In this document: positions 42,317-49,914 of the stretch, in pieces
Position numbering within the stretch: position 1 is the stretch's first letter
Layout: each line of letters starts with the position of its first letter
Assembly: GCF_003713065.1 (NCBI RefSeq)
Contig: NZ_CP033433.1
Span: 2,391,001-2,455,000, forward strand
Length of the DNA stretch: 64,000 bases
Direction: 5' to 3'
Source of the DNA: Cohnella candidum
GTDB lineage: Bacteria; Bacillota; Bacilli; Paenibacillales; Paenibacillaceae
Program-made: the position numbers and the translations under genes
Notes under the pieces: generated by a model
Databases searched by the model: none
Told to the model about the DNA's origin: nothing
The model's input: only the letters and a program-made list of their open reading frames with translations

Positions 42317-42766
42317 ATGAAGGCTTTCATCACGGAGAAAATCAAATCCGAGCTCGAGGAGGCGTGCCGCAGGCGACTCCCTTACGAAACTTGCGGCGTG
42401 TTGTTCGGGCGCTCCTCCGGGAGCGGTACGGCAGTCGACGGTTTCTCCGTCGTTCGCAACGTTTCCATCGATCCCCGCCGTTCCTTCTCGTTCGATCCCG
42501 CGGATTGGGTTCGGGCCGGTTATGAAGCGCAAAAAAACCAACGCGAAATCGTCGGTTTTTTTCATTCGCACCCGAACGGCACCGTCCATCCGAGTGAAGC
42601 GGACGTCTCGGGCATGCCGCCGGGAGGCACTTATTGGATTGTCGGTTGCGGCACTGAGAACGAATGCGATATCGCCGTTTACGGCCCCCATCCGGACACC
42701 GGTTGGGAAAGGCTTCACTTGAGCGTCAGTGACGGCTTAAATACGCATAAAGATCGCCTAACGTAA
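42317..42766 (+). CDS. JAMM/MPN-domain metallopeptidase
   Basis: 149 residues forming one JAB1/MPN domain. The zinc site is complete: Glu in LPYETCGVLFG, His-x-His in GFFHSHPNGTVHPSEAD, and the following Ser and Asp. Start: of two adjacent ATGs (42314 and 42317) the second is 7 bases from GGAGG. Bacterial stand-alone MPN proteins remove C-terminal tails from ubiquitin-like or ThiS/MoaD-like proteins or cleave isopeptide bonds, but no such partner is in the window. Its 3' end overlaps that of the convergent exonuclease gene by 41 bases. Confidence 0.87.
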   Translation: MKAFITEKIKSELEEACRRRLPYETCGVLFGRSSGSGTAVDGFSVVRNVSIDPRRSFSFDPADWVRAGYEAQKNQREIVGFFHSHPNGTVHPSEADVSGMPPGGTYWIVGCGTENECDIAVYGPHPDTGWERLHLSVSDGLNTHKDRLT

Positions 42767-43469
42767 CGAGCTGCCGGGAACGTATCATTTTCAAAAACGA
42801 GAAATAGAGCTTGGCGGTCATCACCGAATCGTGAAGCGCGTGATGGCGTTCCGTGATTGGGATCCCGCCGCTTTCCAGCAGCCCGTCCAGACCGTATTCG
42901 CCCCGTTTGGGATCCAGCCATTTGGCGATCATCATCGTATCCAGCACCCGGTGCGAAAGATGGATTTTCGTCGTCCGCCACAGCGCGGAATTCAAAAACT
43001 GCTTGTCGTGCCCGCTCCCGTGCGCGATCAATACCCGTTTCCCCGTAAAATCCATGAAATCGTGAAGCACCTGCATCAAGTCTTCGCCCTTTTCGGCCAT
43101 TTCGTTCGTGATGCCGGTGAGTTCGACGATGTGCTTCGGGATTTTGCGCTTCGGGTTGACGAGCCGGTAGAAGGGCTCCGCTTCTTCAAATTCCCCCCCT
43201 TTAATGCGCACGCCGCCTACGGATATAATTTCGTCACCGTTATAAGGATGAAAACCGGTCGTTTCCAAATCGAACACGACGGCCTCGAGATCCGCGAGCG
43301 GCGTGTCCAGCGTATTTTCCTTGCGCTGCTCCCGCGACATCGAACGGATGAACGCCATCTGCTGCGCGTTGGATGAACCCATCATCGACGCGATGGCCGG
43401 AGTGATGCCCCCCATTTTGTACAAATGCCACATCCGACCCATCGGCGAATTGCCTTTCGGTTCTTTCAC
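42726..43469 (-). CDS. DnaQ-like 3'-5' exonuclease
   Basis: 247 residues with a DEDDh exonuclease domain (about 55-225). Motif Exo I is VVFDLETTGFHPYNGD, Exo II is IAHGSGHDKQFL, and Exo III is HHALHDSVMTAKL. The N-terminal 50 residues are helical and not part of the fold. The GTG at 43469 is chosen because GGGAGG lies 8 bases before it; the GTG at 43478 touches the ribosome binding site. It overlaps the end of the DUF294 gene region closely, so the two are co-expressed. It would trim 3' ends of DNA or RNA; it could also act in proofreading. Confidence 0.88.
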   Translation of the reverse strand: MKEPKGNSPMGRMWHLYKMGGITPAIASMMGSSNAQQMAFIRSMSREQRKENTLDTPLADLEAVVFDLETTGFHPYNGDEIISVGGVRIKGGEFEEAEPFYRLVNPKRKIPKHIVELTGITNEMAEKGEDLMQVLHDFMDFTGKRVLIAHGSGHDKQFLNSALWRTTKIHLSHRVLDTMMIAKWLDPKRGEYGLDGLLESGGIPITERHHALHDSVMTAKLYFSFLKMIRSRQLVTLGDLYAYLSRH

Positions 43470-43474
43470 GATGC

Positions 43475-44554
43475 TCACCTCCCGCCGAAGCGGTCTTGCA
43501 TTTCGCGTTCCACTCTGCGCTGCATCCGTTTGCCGAATTTCAACGCTCTTTTGAGCGATTGGGCCAGCTCCTTCGTCAACTGTTCCTTGGGCACTTTGCC
43601 GCTGCCGATCCACTGCGTGCCCTCGACGCGGGCCGCCGTGAGCAAGCGCAGCTTCATGACAAGCGTAAATGCAGATATCGCTTCCTCCGCCTCCCGCTCC
43701 GAGATTTTGCCGGCGCTCCGCAAAGCCTCGATTCTGACAAGCGTTCCGGCGGCGCGGATGCCTGCTTGCAAGGCCAACAACCGGAACACGTTCACCATCG
43801 GAATATAAGCCCCGTATTTGATGTCCAGCCCGCCCGCGTTCTCGCCGTACCTTTCCCGAAGCAATTGCCCGAAAATGCCGACCAACACCTTATGGCGCAG
43901 CGTGTTCTCCATCATCCTGCGCGTGATGACGGGATTTTGGAGCATGTCGGTACGGAATCGATCCTTTAAGCCATCGGCGAGTCTCTCGTCTCCCGCTACG
44001 GTTCTGCCGTCCGCCACGATCAGAAGGTACCGCACGTTCTCCCAGCTCGGATCCGCGAACCAGCCGTCCACCTTCTCCTCCCATTGCCGAAGGGAAAGAC
44101 ACCACTGCGGATTGGAGGCGATCACATTGCCTTCACAAGGCGGATAGCCCAGCGCAATCAGCAGTTTTACGGCCTCCTCCGCGAACCGGGCGAAATAGGC
44201 TTCGCAGGAAGCCGCTTCGTCTTCCGACTCCGGATTCCCGTAAACGATTCCGCTGTCCTGGTCGCTCGAGAACGTCATCTCTTCCCTGCCTCCGCTGCCG
44301 AACAGCATATACGCGTAAGGCACGGGAGGGGCCGTAAACCCCAACCGTGCCATTTCTTGTTCCGCAAGCTCGAGCGTCCGGGAGACCAGCGCTTCATGAA
44401 TGGCGCTAAGCGATTCGGCCACGGAGAGGAAGGGCTCAGCGGCCAGCGCTTCCGATAACCGTTGCTGCTCCGTTTCCCTGATGGTTCTAAGGGCATTCAC
44501 GTCTTTCGCGGCTTGAATGGCCGGGTGACTTTTCTCTCCGCTGCGGCTCGACAT
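43475..44554 (-). CDS. DUF294 putative nucleotidyltransferase
   Basis: 359 residues with a nucleotidyltransferase core: LFGSGGREEMTFSSDQDSG gives the GS-x(n)-DxD-like metal site at about 88-106. The C-terminal half is the helical substrate-binding domain DUF294_C (PVITRRMMENTLRHKVLVG, YIPMVNVFRLLALQAGI). No CBS or cyclic-nucleotide-binding domains are fused at the N-terminus, unlike many relatives. The gene is directly upstream of the DnaQ-like exonuclease, an arrangement also fused or adjacent in other bacteria. Function: possibly nucleotidylation of a protein or a small-molecule signal; not established. Confidence 0.82.
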   Translation of the reverse strand: MSSRSGEKSHPAIQAAKDVNALRTIRETEQQRLSEALAAEPFLSVAESLSAIHEALVSRTLELAEQEMARLGFTAPPVPYAYMLFGSGGREEMTFSSDQDSGIVYGNPESEDEAASCEAYFARFAEEAVKLLIALGYPPCEGNVIASNPQWCLSLRQWEEKVDGWFADPSWENVRYLLIVADGRTVAGDERLADGLKDRFRTDMLQNPVITRRMMENTLRHKVLVGIFGQLLRERYGENAGGLDIKYGAYIPMVNVFRLLALQAGIRAAGTLVRIEALRSAGKISEREAEEAISAFTLVMKLRLLTAARVEGTQWIGSGKVPKEQLTKELAQSLKRALKFGKRMQRRVEREMQDRFGGR

Positions 44555-44603
44555 GACAGCTGATGACCTCCCATGATCCCTGGCTTGCCGGCGTTCGATA
44601 TCC

Positions 44604-45971
44604 TTACATAGAACTCGTGCCCGTTTTCTTGAGGTGCTCCGGGTAACCGTAAGAGCCGTGTTCGCTCAAGTCCAGACCGATGATTTCTTGCTCTTCCGTT
44701 ACGCGGAAGCCCATGACTTTTTTCATGATCCACAGCAGAACGAACGATGCCGCGAAAGCGTAAGCGCCGCACACGACGACCGATTCGAATTGCACCCACA
44801 GTTGCTCGCCGCCGCTGCCGTAAAGCAGCCCGGCCTTACCGACGCCGACTTTGCCGGCCAATTCTTCCGTTGCAAAGATACCATTCGCCAGCGTGCCCCA
44901 AACCCCTGCCGCGCCGTGTACGGACATGGCGGAAATCGGATCGTCCACGCGGATCTTTTCGAAGAACTTCGCGCTGAAGTAAACCAATACGCCTGCAATC
45001 AATCCGATAACGACAGCAGCCCAAGGCTCAACGTAAGCACAGGATGCGGTGATGGCGACCAAGCCGGCCAATGCGCCGTTCAGCGTCGTCGGAATGTCGG
45101 CTTTGCCGCTGAACATCCAGGAGATCAGCATGGCCGCGACTGCGCCGCCTGCAGCGCCGAGCTGGGTGTTGAACGCTACGTAGCCGAAGAAACCGTCGCC
45201 TACGGAAAGTGCGCTGCCGGCGTTGAATCCGAACCAACCGACCCACAGAAGCAGAACGGACAAAGCGGAGAAAACTTGGTTATGACCGGCGATTTGGTTC
45301 GCGGAACCGTCTTTGTTGTATTTGCCGATACGGGGCTTCAGCAGAATCGTAGCCGCCAATGCGCCCATGGCTCCCGTCAGGTGAACGACCGTGGAACCCG
45401 CGTAGTCTTGCGAGCCGTCCGCAGCCAGCCAGCCGCCGCCCCAAATCCAGTGCGCGATGACCGGATACACGACGGAAGAAAACAGGATCGTGTAAATGAA
45501 GTACGAGGACAGCTTGGCGCGTTCCGCGAACCCGCCCCATGCGATCGACAGCGATACGGCTGCGAACGCCAGCTGGAACACGAAGAAGATCGTGGAAGGG
45601 TAGTTCTCACCGTCTCCCGCGGAGATGGACGGATCGAACAGGAAGTTGCCGATGCCGATGAATTTGTTCAAGCCTTCGGACGCTTCCGTACCGAACGACA
45701 AACCGTATCCGACCGCCCAGTAGATTAAGGAACACAAACCTACGGTGAAGATCGTTTTGCCCGCTACGTGACCGGCGTTCTTCATGCGGGTCGAGCCCGT
45801 TTCAAGAAGGATGAAGCCCCCTTGCATTAGAAGAACAAGCACGCCCGCCACCATGATCCACAAAGCGTTTAGTCCCATGTTCAGGGTAGCTGCGGAAGGG
45901 TCTTCCGCAAACGCCATTGTCGGGAAGAGAACCAACAGCGCTCCCAATGCAATCAAACTTTTCTTCACCAT
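44604..45971 (-). CDS. amtB: Ammonium transporter Amt
   Basis: 455 residues from an ATG at 45971 that follows GGGAG by 9 bases; ten extra residues upstream lack support. A cleavable signal peptide (ending AFA) precedes 11 transmembrane helices with Amt signatures GGFILLETGSTRMKNAGHV, FAERAKLSSYF, the first pore His in STVVHLTGAMGALAA, WFGFNAGSAL and the second pore His in SVHGAAGVWGTLANGIF. It conducts ammonium into the cell. No glnK gene is adjacent, although amt and glnK are usually paired, so its PII partner must be elsewhere. Confidence 0.93.
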   Translation of the reverse strand: MVKKSLIALGALLVLFPTMAFAEDPSAATLNMGLNALWIMVAGVLVLLMQGGFILLETGSTRMKNAGHVAGKTIFTVGLCSLIYWAVGYGLSFGTEASEGLNKFIGIGNFLFDPSISAGDGENYPSTIFFVFQLAFAAVSLSIAWGGFAERAKLSSYFIYTILFSSVVYPVIAHWIWGGGWLAADGSQDYAGSTVVHLTGAMGALAATILLKPRIGKYNKDGSANQIAGHNQVFSALSVLLLWVGWFGFNAGSALSVGDGFFGYVAFNTQLGAAGGAVAAMLISWMFSGKADIPTTLNGALAGLVAITASCAYVEPWAAVVIGLIAGVLVYFSAKFFEKIRVDDPISAMSVHGAAGVWGTLANGIFATEELAGKVGVGKAGLLYGSGGEQLWVQFESVVVCGAYAFAASFVLLWIMKKVMGFRVTEEQEIIGLDLSEHGSYGYPEHLKKTGTSSM

Positions 45972-46026
45972 TCCGACCAACTCCCAATTGTCATATTTCA
46001 TTACATCTTAAGAAAGGCTTGATGTC

Positions 46027-46055
46027 ATTATAGGAGGTTGCGTGAGTTTTGACAA
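46027..46055 (-). promoter_or_regulatory. amtB promoter
   Basis: Minus-strand TTGTCA (46050-46055), a 17-base spacer and TATAAT (46027-46032), 56 bases before the ATG. I looked for a GlnR/TnrA site (TGTNA-N7-TNACA) around it and found no convincing match. Confidence 0.7.
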
Positions 46056-46289
46056 TATGATTTTTGTTATTTTTCGCTTTATTTTCGCAGAATACCTAAC
46101 ATTAACCCCGGAAAAGGTATGGAATGTTCAGAACTGGATCAGATTTAAGCTAAAGATACTTAACGTCAGTACAGAACAGATAGCTCCAACGATACCATCG
46201 ACGCGTTAAAAATAATCATTTGTGTTAGTTTATATTCCATATGAGCTTTGAGACTGGCTTTTTTGGGCTTTGAAGCCAAAGCATCACGT
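46056..46289. other. AT-rich intergenic stretch with no gene recognised
   Basis: About 230 bases between the divergent amtB and merR promoters. No open frame, RNA structure or repeat was recognised on either strand. The composition is AT-richer than the neighbours. Confidence 0.6.
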
Positions 46290-46319
46290 TTGACTGTACG
46301 GTTGGGATTTGAGTATCAT
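46290..46319 (+). promoter_or_regulatory. Promoter of the MerR-type regulator gene
   Basis: TTGACT (46290-46295), 18 bases, TATCAT (46314-46319), both five of six consensus, then 37 bases to the ATG at 46357. Confidence 0.6.
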
Positions 46320-46356
46320 AAAGATTAATGAGACTGACCGAAAGAAGGTGCGATGT

Positions 46357-46812
46357 ATGCGACACGGACCGAACGAACAGCATCGGCTTTACCGGATCGG
46401 GGAGTTATCCCGGCTATCCGGCGTGAGTCCGCGTACGATCGACTATTACACGGGACTAGGGCTGCTGGCTCCCGCAAAACGTTCCAACGGGAACTACCGT
46501 CTGTATGACGATGAAACCTTATCGAGGATCCGCCGTATTGAATATTTGAAGGCACAGAAGTTTTCCCTGGAAGAAATCCGCGAGCAATTCTCCTCCCTGG
46601 GCCGGGTCACGTCGGATGAGCAGGTAACCCGCAAGCTGGCGGACCTCCAAAGCCATCTCACGATGCTCGAAAGGGAAGTGAAGGAGCTTGAGCCCGTGCT
46701 GGACCAGCTCAAGCCTACGCAAGCCAAACGGCTTTTCCGGGCCATCACGCCCCAAACCGCGGCCTGCGTCGAAGCTCTGCTGCTTCTGCTGGGGAAAAGC
46801 AACCTCATGTGA
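46357..46812 (+). CDS. MerR-family transcriptional regulator
   Basis: 151 residues from an ATG at 46357, 8 bases after AAGG; an in-frame TTG at 46309 would place the start inside the promoter. The winged helix is YRIGELSRLSGVSPRTIDYY and the wing is SNGNYRLYDDETLSRI. A dimerising coiled coil and a short C-terminal domain follow. No cysteine cluster is present for metal sensing; the single Cys near the end is isolated. The metallopeptidase gene starts 31 bases downstream, so the two are probably one operon. Confidence 0.88.
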   Translation: MRHGPNEQHRLYRIGELSRLSGVSPRTIDYYTGLGLLAPAKRSNGNYRLYDDETLSRIRRIEYLKAQKFSLEEIREQFSSLGRVTSDEQVTRKLADLQSHLTMLEREVKELEPVLDQLKPTQAKRLFRAITPQTAACVEALLLLLGKSNLM

Positions 46813-46843
46813 GCCTGAAATTCAAACTCGGAGGGAACACTCG

Positions 46844-47530
46844 ATGATCTTTTTCACACCCATCGATTTTCTGATCATTCCCGCGTTCCTGCTCTCGTTG
46901 TGGGCGCAATTCAGAGTCAGCGGGACTTTCAGCAAGTGGTCCGAAGTGCGCGCGATGAGCGGCATGACCGGATATGACGCCGCCCGGCGGATGCTCGACC
47001 GCAACGGCTTGCACGACGTGCCGATCGAGCCCGTACCCGGCCGCCTGTCCGACCACTACGATCCGGTCGCCCGCGTCGTCCGGCTCTCGGAACCCGTTTA
47101 CTACGAAAATTCGATTTCCGCGATTTCCGTCGCCTGCCACGAAGTCGGCCATGCGATCCAGCATCAGCAGCATTACCCGATGCTCGTGCTCCGTCACCGG
47201 ATGTTCCCGGTCGTCCGCATCGCATCCGGCATCGCGCCGTTCCTGCTGCTCGCCGGATTCCTGTTCCACGCCCTGAATCTCGTCGGGCTCGGCATCATCT
47301 TCTTCTCGGCCGCGGTCGCCTTCCAGCTCGTCACGCTGCCGGTAGAATTCAATGCCAGCTCCCGTGCGCGCGACTTGATGGTTGCCGAAGGGTTCATCTC
47401 CCACGAAGAAGAGAGGGGCGTCGCGAAAGTGCTGAACGCGGCGGCGCTCACGTACGTCGCGGCGGCGCTGATCTCGTTGCTTGAGCTCGTCAAGTATATT
47501 TGGCTCTTCACCAATAGCCGTGACGATTAA
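46844..47530 (+). CDS. YugP-like neutral zinc metallopeptidase
   Basis: 228 residues. A zincin motif, CHEVGHAIQHQQHYP, supplies His99, Glu100 and His103. Transmembrane helices lie at about 5-22, 120-140, 145-165 and 200-222. This matches the membrane peptidase family DUF4181-like/YugP (zinc metallopeptidase). The ATG at 46844 follows GGAGG. It is preceded by a MerR regulator that may control it and followed by a strong terminator. Substrate unknown; a role in membrane protein quality control is plausible. Confidence 0.85.
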   Translation: MIFFTPIDFLIIPAFLLSLWAQFRVSGTFSKWSEVRAMSGMTGYDAARRMLDRNGLHDVPIEPVPGRLSDHYDPVARVVRLSEPVYYENSISAISVACHEVGHAIQHQQHYPMLVLRHRMFPVVRIASGIAPFLLLAGFLFHALNLVGLGIIFFSAAVAFQLVTLPVEFNASSRARDLMVAEGFISHEEERGVAKVLNAAALTYVAAALISLLELVKYIWLFTNSRDD

Positions 47531-47550
47531 CAAGAACCCCTTATAAACCG

Positions 47551-47587
47551 AAAACGCCTGTTCCGAATTCTCGGAACAGGCGTTTTT
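47551..47587. terminator. Strong rho-independent terminator
   Basis: AAAACGCCTGTTCCGA and TCGGAACAGGCGTTTT form a perfect 16-bp stem with a 4-base loop, followed by a T run. It separates the convergent yugP-like and lysR genes. Confidence 0.93.
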
Positions 47588-47606
47588 TATGCGGCGTCGA
47601 TGGAGC

Positions 47607-48509
47607 TCATCTCGGCGTATATTCGTTTTGGAAATAGTCGAGCAAGAAGGAATGGAACATCTGGACGACAGTCGGAAGCTTCTCGCCTTCCCGGCGGATC
47701 AATCCGATCGTTCTCGTCACGTGCGGGCTTTTCACCTTCACGACGGCAGGCATCATCGCGCTCGTCTGATAGAGGGCCATTTCCGGCAGCAGGCTGACGC
47801 CCATCCCGGCCGCCACGAGACCGCGGATCGTGTCCGTCTCTTCCGACTCGAACCCGATGCGCGGGGTAAAACCGGCGTTTTTGCAGGCCTCCCATACGAG
47901 GGATCGCAGCGAGTAGCCGGGACTGAACAATACGAACGATTCATCCTTCAACTGGGCCAAGTCGATCGAAACCTCAAGCGCCAGCGGATGGGTTTCGGGA
48001 AGGATCGCGAAAAGTTCTTCGGTCAACACGACTTCGCCCGTGACATGATCGTGCTTGTCCGGATGCGGGGATATGAAAGCCAGATCGATCTCCGCATCGA
48101 CGACGTCGCGGATCAGCGAAGCATACATGCCCTGCCGAAACCGGAACTTGACGTTCGGATGCAGCTTGCGGAAGGCGGCCACGACGCGGGGAATGAGGTG
48201 GTAGCCCAAGCTATGGGGAAATCCGAGACGAATTTCGCCCGCCTCCGGATCCAGGAATTCCTGGATTTCCAGAACCGCCCGATCGAGATCGGTCAGCAGC
48301 GATTCGGCGCGCCTCAAAAACAGCTGCCCGACCGGAGTCAGCTGAACGTTGCGACCCTTCTGCACGAACAAATGCACGCCGAGCTCTTCCTCGAGCCTGT
48401 GGATTTGCCGGCTGACGGCCGATTGCGCCACATGGAGCTCCTCTGCGGCTTTGGTGACGTGCTGCAGCCTGGCCACGCGCACGAAATATTGCAGCTGCCT
48501 GAGTTCCAC
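47607..48509 (-). CDS. LysR-family transcriptional regulator
   Basis: 300 residues with the LysR helix-turn-helix (QHVTKAAEELHVAQSAVSRQIHRLEEELGV) and a two-lobed effector domain that resembles the GltC/CysL group. The GTG at 48509 is used, which gives the usual MELRQLQYFV opening, although the upstream ribosome binding site is poor. It is divergent from the thiol peroxidase gene with 107 bases between. LysR proteins often control the divergent gene, so control of tpx is possible but not shown by a recognisable box. Confidence 0.9.
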   Translation of the reverse strand: MELRQLQYFVRVARLQHVTKAAEELHVAQSAVSRQIHRLEEELGVHLFVQKGRNVQLTPVGQLFLRRAESLLTDLDRAVLEIQEFLDPEAGEIRLGFPHSLGYHLIPRVVAAFRKLHPNVKFRFRQGMYASLIRDVVDAEIDLAFISPHPDKHDHVTGEVVLTEELFAILPETHPLALEVSIDLAQLKDESFVLFSPGYSLRSLVWEACKNAGFTPRIGFESEETDTIRGLVAAGMGVSLLPEMALYQTSAMMPAVVKVKSPHVTRTIGLIRREGEKLPTVVQMFHSFLLDYFQNEYTPR

Positions 48510-48545
48510 CTCTTGATTGCACCCTTTCCGTTGACGTTCGTCCGA

Positions 48546-48576
48546 TTGGACTTTGACGTTCCTAAACGATTATAAT
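48546..48576 (+). promoter_or_regulatory. Putative tpx promoter
   Basis: TTGGAC (48546-48551), a long 19-base spacer and a perfect TATAAT (48571-48576), 41 bases before the tpx ATG. The long spacer suggests a regulated promoter. Confidence 0.45.
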
Positions 48577-48616
48577 GATATCCGCAAGGCTATTCAATGA
48601 AGGAGGCATTTTCCAA

Positions 48617-49129
48617 ATGGCACAAGAACGCGCCGCGAAATTCAAAGGAAATCCAATTACCTTGGTCGGTCCCGAACTGAAAGTCGGCGACCAGGCTCCC
48701 GACTTCACGTTGAACAAAAACCTGCTCGAAACCGCCAGCCTGAAAGACTATGCCGGCAAGGTTAAGCTGATCAGCGTCGTCCCTTCCGTGGACACCGGCG
48801 TATGCGACGCCCAAACCCGCCGTTTCAACGAGGAAGCCGCCAAGCTGGGCGATAACGTCATCGTCCTGACGGTCAGCGCCGACCTTCCGTTTGCGCAATC
48901 CCGCTGGTGCGCCGCCGCAGGCGTGGACCGCGTCGTGCTGTTGTCCGACTACAAATCCAATTCCTTCGGACAAGCCTACGGCGTCCTGATCAAGGAATTC
49001 GCACTCGATATGAGATCCATCTTCGTCGTCGACGCGAACGACAAAATCACCTATGTAGAGGTGCTTCCCGAAATGACGGAACACCCGAACTACGAAGCGG
49101 CGATCGCAGCCGTCAAAGAACTTCTGTAA
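48617..49129 (+). CDS. tpx: Thiol peroxidase (Tpx)
   Basis: 170 residues of the atypical 2-Cys peroxiredoxin Tpx family. The peroxidatic Cys is in [15 protein letters not shown] and the resolving Cys in [16 protein letters not shown], and GDQAPDFTL starts the thioredoxin fold. It reduces hydrogen peroxide and organic peroxides with thioredoxin in the cytosol. The ATG at 48617 follows AGGAGG by 10 bases; a longer frame exists but begins at a position without a ribosome binding site. A strong terminator follows. Confidence 0.94.
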   Translation: MAQERAAKFKGNPITLVGPELKVGDQAPDFTLNKNLLETASLKDYAGKVKLISVVPSVDTGVCDAQTRRFNEEAAKLGDNVIVLTVSADLPFAQSRWCAAAGVDRVVLLSDYKSNSFGQAYGVLIKEFALDMRSIFVVDANDKITYVEVLPEMTEHPNYEAAIAAVKELL

Positions 49130-49153
49130 GACCCGACGGATTTATGGTCATGA

Positions 49154-49195
49154 GAAAAGCGAGGCAAGGCCCAGCGCCTTCCTCGCTTTTATTTT
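49154..49195 (+). terminator. tpx terminator
   Basis: AAAAGCGAGG/CCTCGCTTTT with an inner AAGGC/GCCTT pairing, followed by ATTTT, 25 bases after the tpx stop. Confidence 0.9.
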
Positions 49196-49217
49196 GTCGC
49201 AATTATGGGTTGCGGAG

Positions 49218-49601
49218 TCACGCGCGATAGGAGGACAACTTCTTGTCCAGCACGCCGTAGATCTCCTGAATGACGCGGTAGTTCGCTCCCAGATCGCCAA
49301 GCGACCCTCGGGAGGCGGAATAGATGTCCACGGCGGAATTGCCGGGCGACGTGCCGACGATCTGGATCGTAATGTCCATCGTTCGTCCGGCCATCGTTTT
49401 CTTCTCCATGACGATTTCGCCGATGTTCGGCACTTCGTGCAGCACTTTGTAGCCTTGCATCTTCTTGAGCACGGAGCCGACTTCCTCGAATGCGCGATCT
49501 TTGGACAGCCTGTAGTAATGGGACTTCAGCTTAGGATCTTTCGCTTTGTCGCCGGTATGTTCATGACTTCGGAGCAAACCGACCAACACTCGCTTCAGCA
49601 A
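49218..49601 (-). CDS. DUF1499-like small protein
   Basis: 127 residues from a TTG at 49601, 8 bases after GGGAG; the open frame upstream lacks support. The C-terminal half shows the DUF1499 pattern in SAVDIYSASRGSLGDLGAN followed by YRVIQEIYGVLDKKL, close to the SRVDVRSASRVGRSDLG type consensus. There is no signal peptide or membrane helix. The family has no established function. It lies directly downstream of the 6S RNA gene on the same strand. Confidence 0.75.
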   Translation of the reverse strand: MLKRVLVGLLRSHEHTGDKAKDPKLKSHYYRLSKDRAFEEVGSVLKKMQGYKVLHEVPNIGEIVMEKKTMAGRTMDITIQIVGTSPGNSAVDIYSASRGSLGDLGANYRVIQEIYGVLDKKLSSYRA

Positions 49602-49689
49602 TACACTCTCTCCCTCTCGGTGCAATTGCGCGTCATACTCTATGATACCATGGTTGCCCACAGATTTATAGACCGCATCCGAAAAAGAA

Positions 49690-49869
49690 AAAACCCGCCT
49701 ATGCCGTCCGACGTGCTTGTTTCTGAACCCGCTTGGCAGGTGGGTGTCCGCAGCTCCGGAGTTTGGCTACCCTTTTCGGGGGCTTGCCAGAGGCCGGGCA
49801 ATGTTGAACTCCCTTGGAAACAGCATTGGTTCAAAACATTTGTGCGCCGTAACGTACATCGCAGGATAT
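49690..49869 (-). ncRNA. ssrS: Probable 6S RNA
   Basis: A gene-free stretch has a minus-strand promoter and about 180 bases that fold as a long rod. The outer stem pairs CCTGC near the 5' end with GCGGG at the 3' end. An inner stem pairs GTTTTGAACC (49829-49838) with GGTTCAGAAAC around a single bulge. Further in, CCGG and TGGC pair with GCCA and CCGG. The 3' strand of the bubble carries ACCCACCTGCC then AAGCGGGT, which forms a small hairpin as in known 6S RNAs. The transcript ends in TTTTTT. Size, rod shape and these conserved segments match 6S RNA, which binds the housekeeping RNA polymerase. I assign it from remembered family features and could not run a covariance search. Confidence 0.68.
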
Positions 49870-49875
49870 AGATAC

Positions 49876-49904
49876 ATTATAAGCCGTAACCCCCGCAGAG
49901 GCAA
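49876..49904 (-). promoter_or_regulatory. 6S RNA promoter
   Basis: Minus-strand TTGCCT (49899-49904), a 17-base spacer and a perfect TATAAT (49876-49881). It places the 5' end near 49869. Confidence 0.65.
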
Positions 49905-49914
49905 CCCGGCCGTC

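Noticed and set aside
46056-46289. Insertion-sequence remnant between amtB and merR
   Set aside because: AT-rich but without inverted ends, target duplication or a transposase-like frame that I can recognise.
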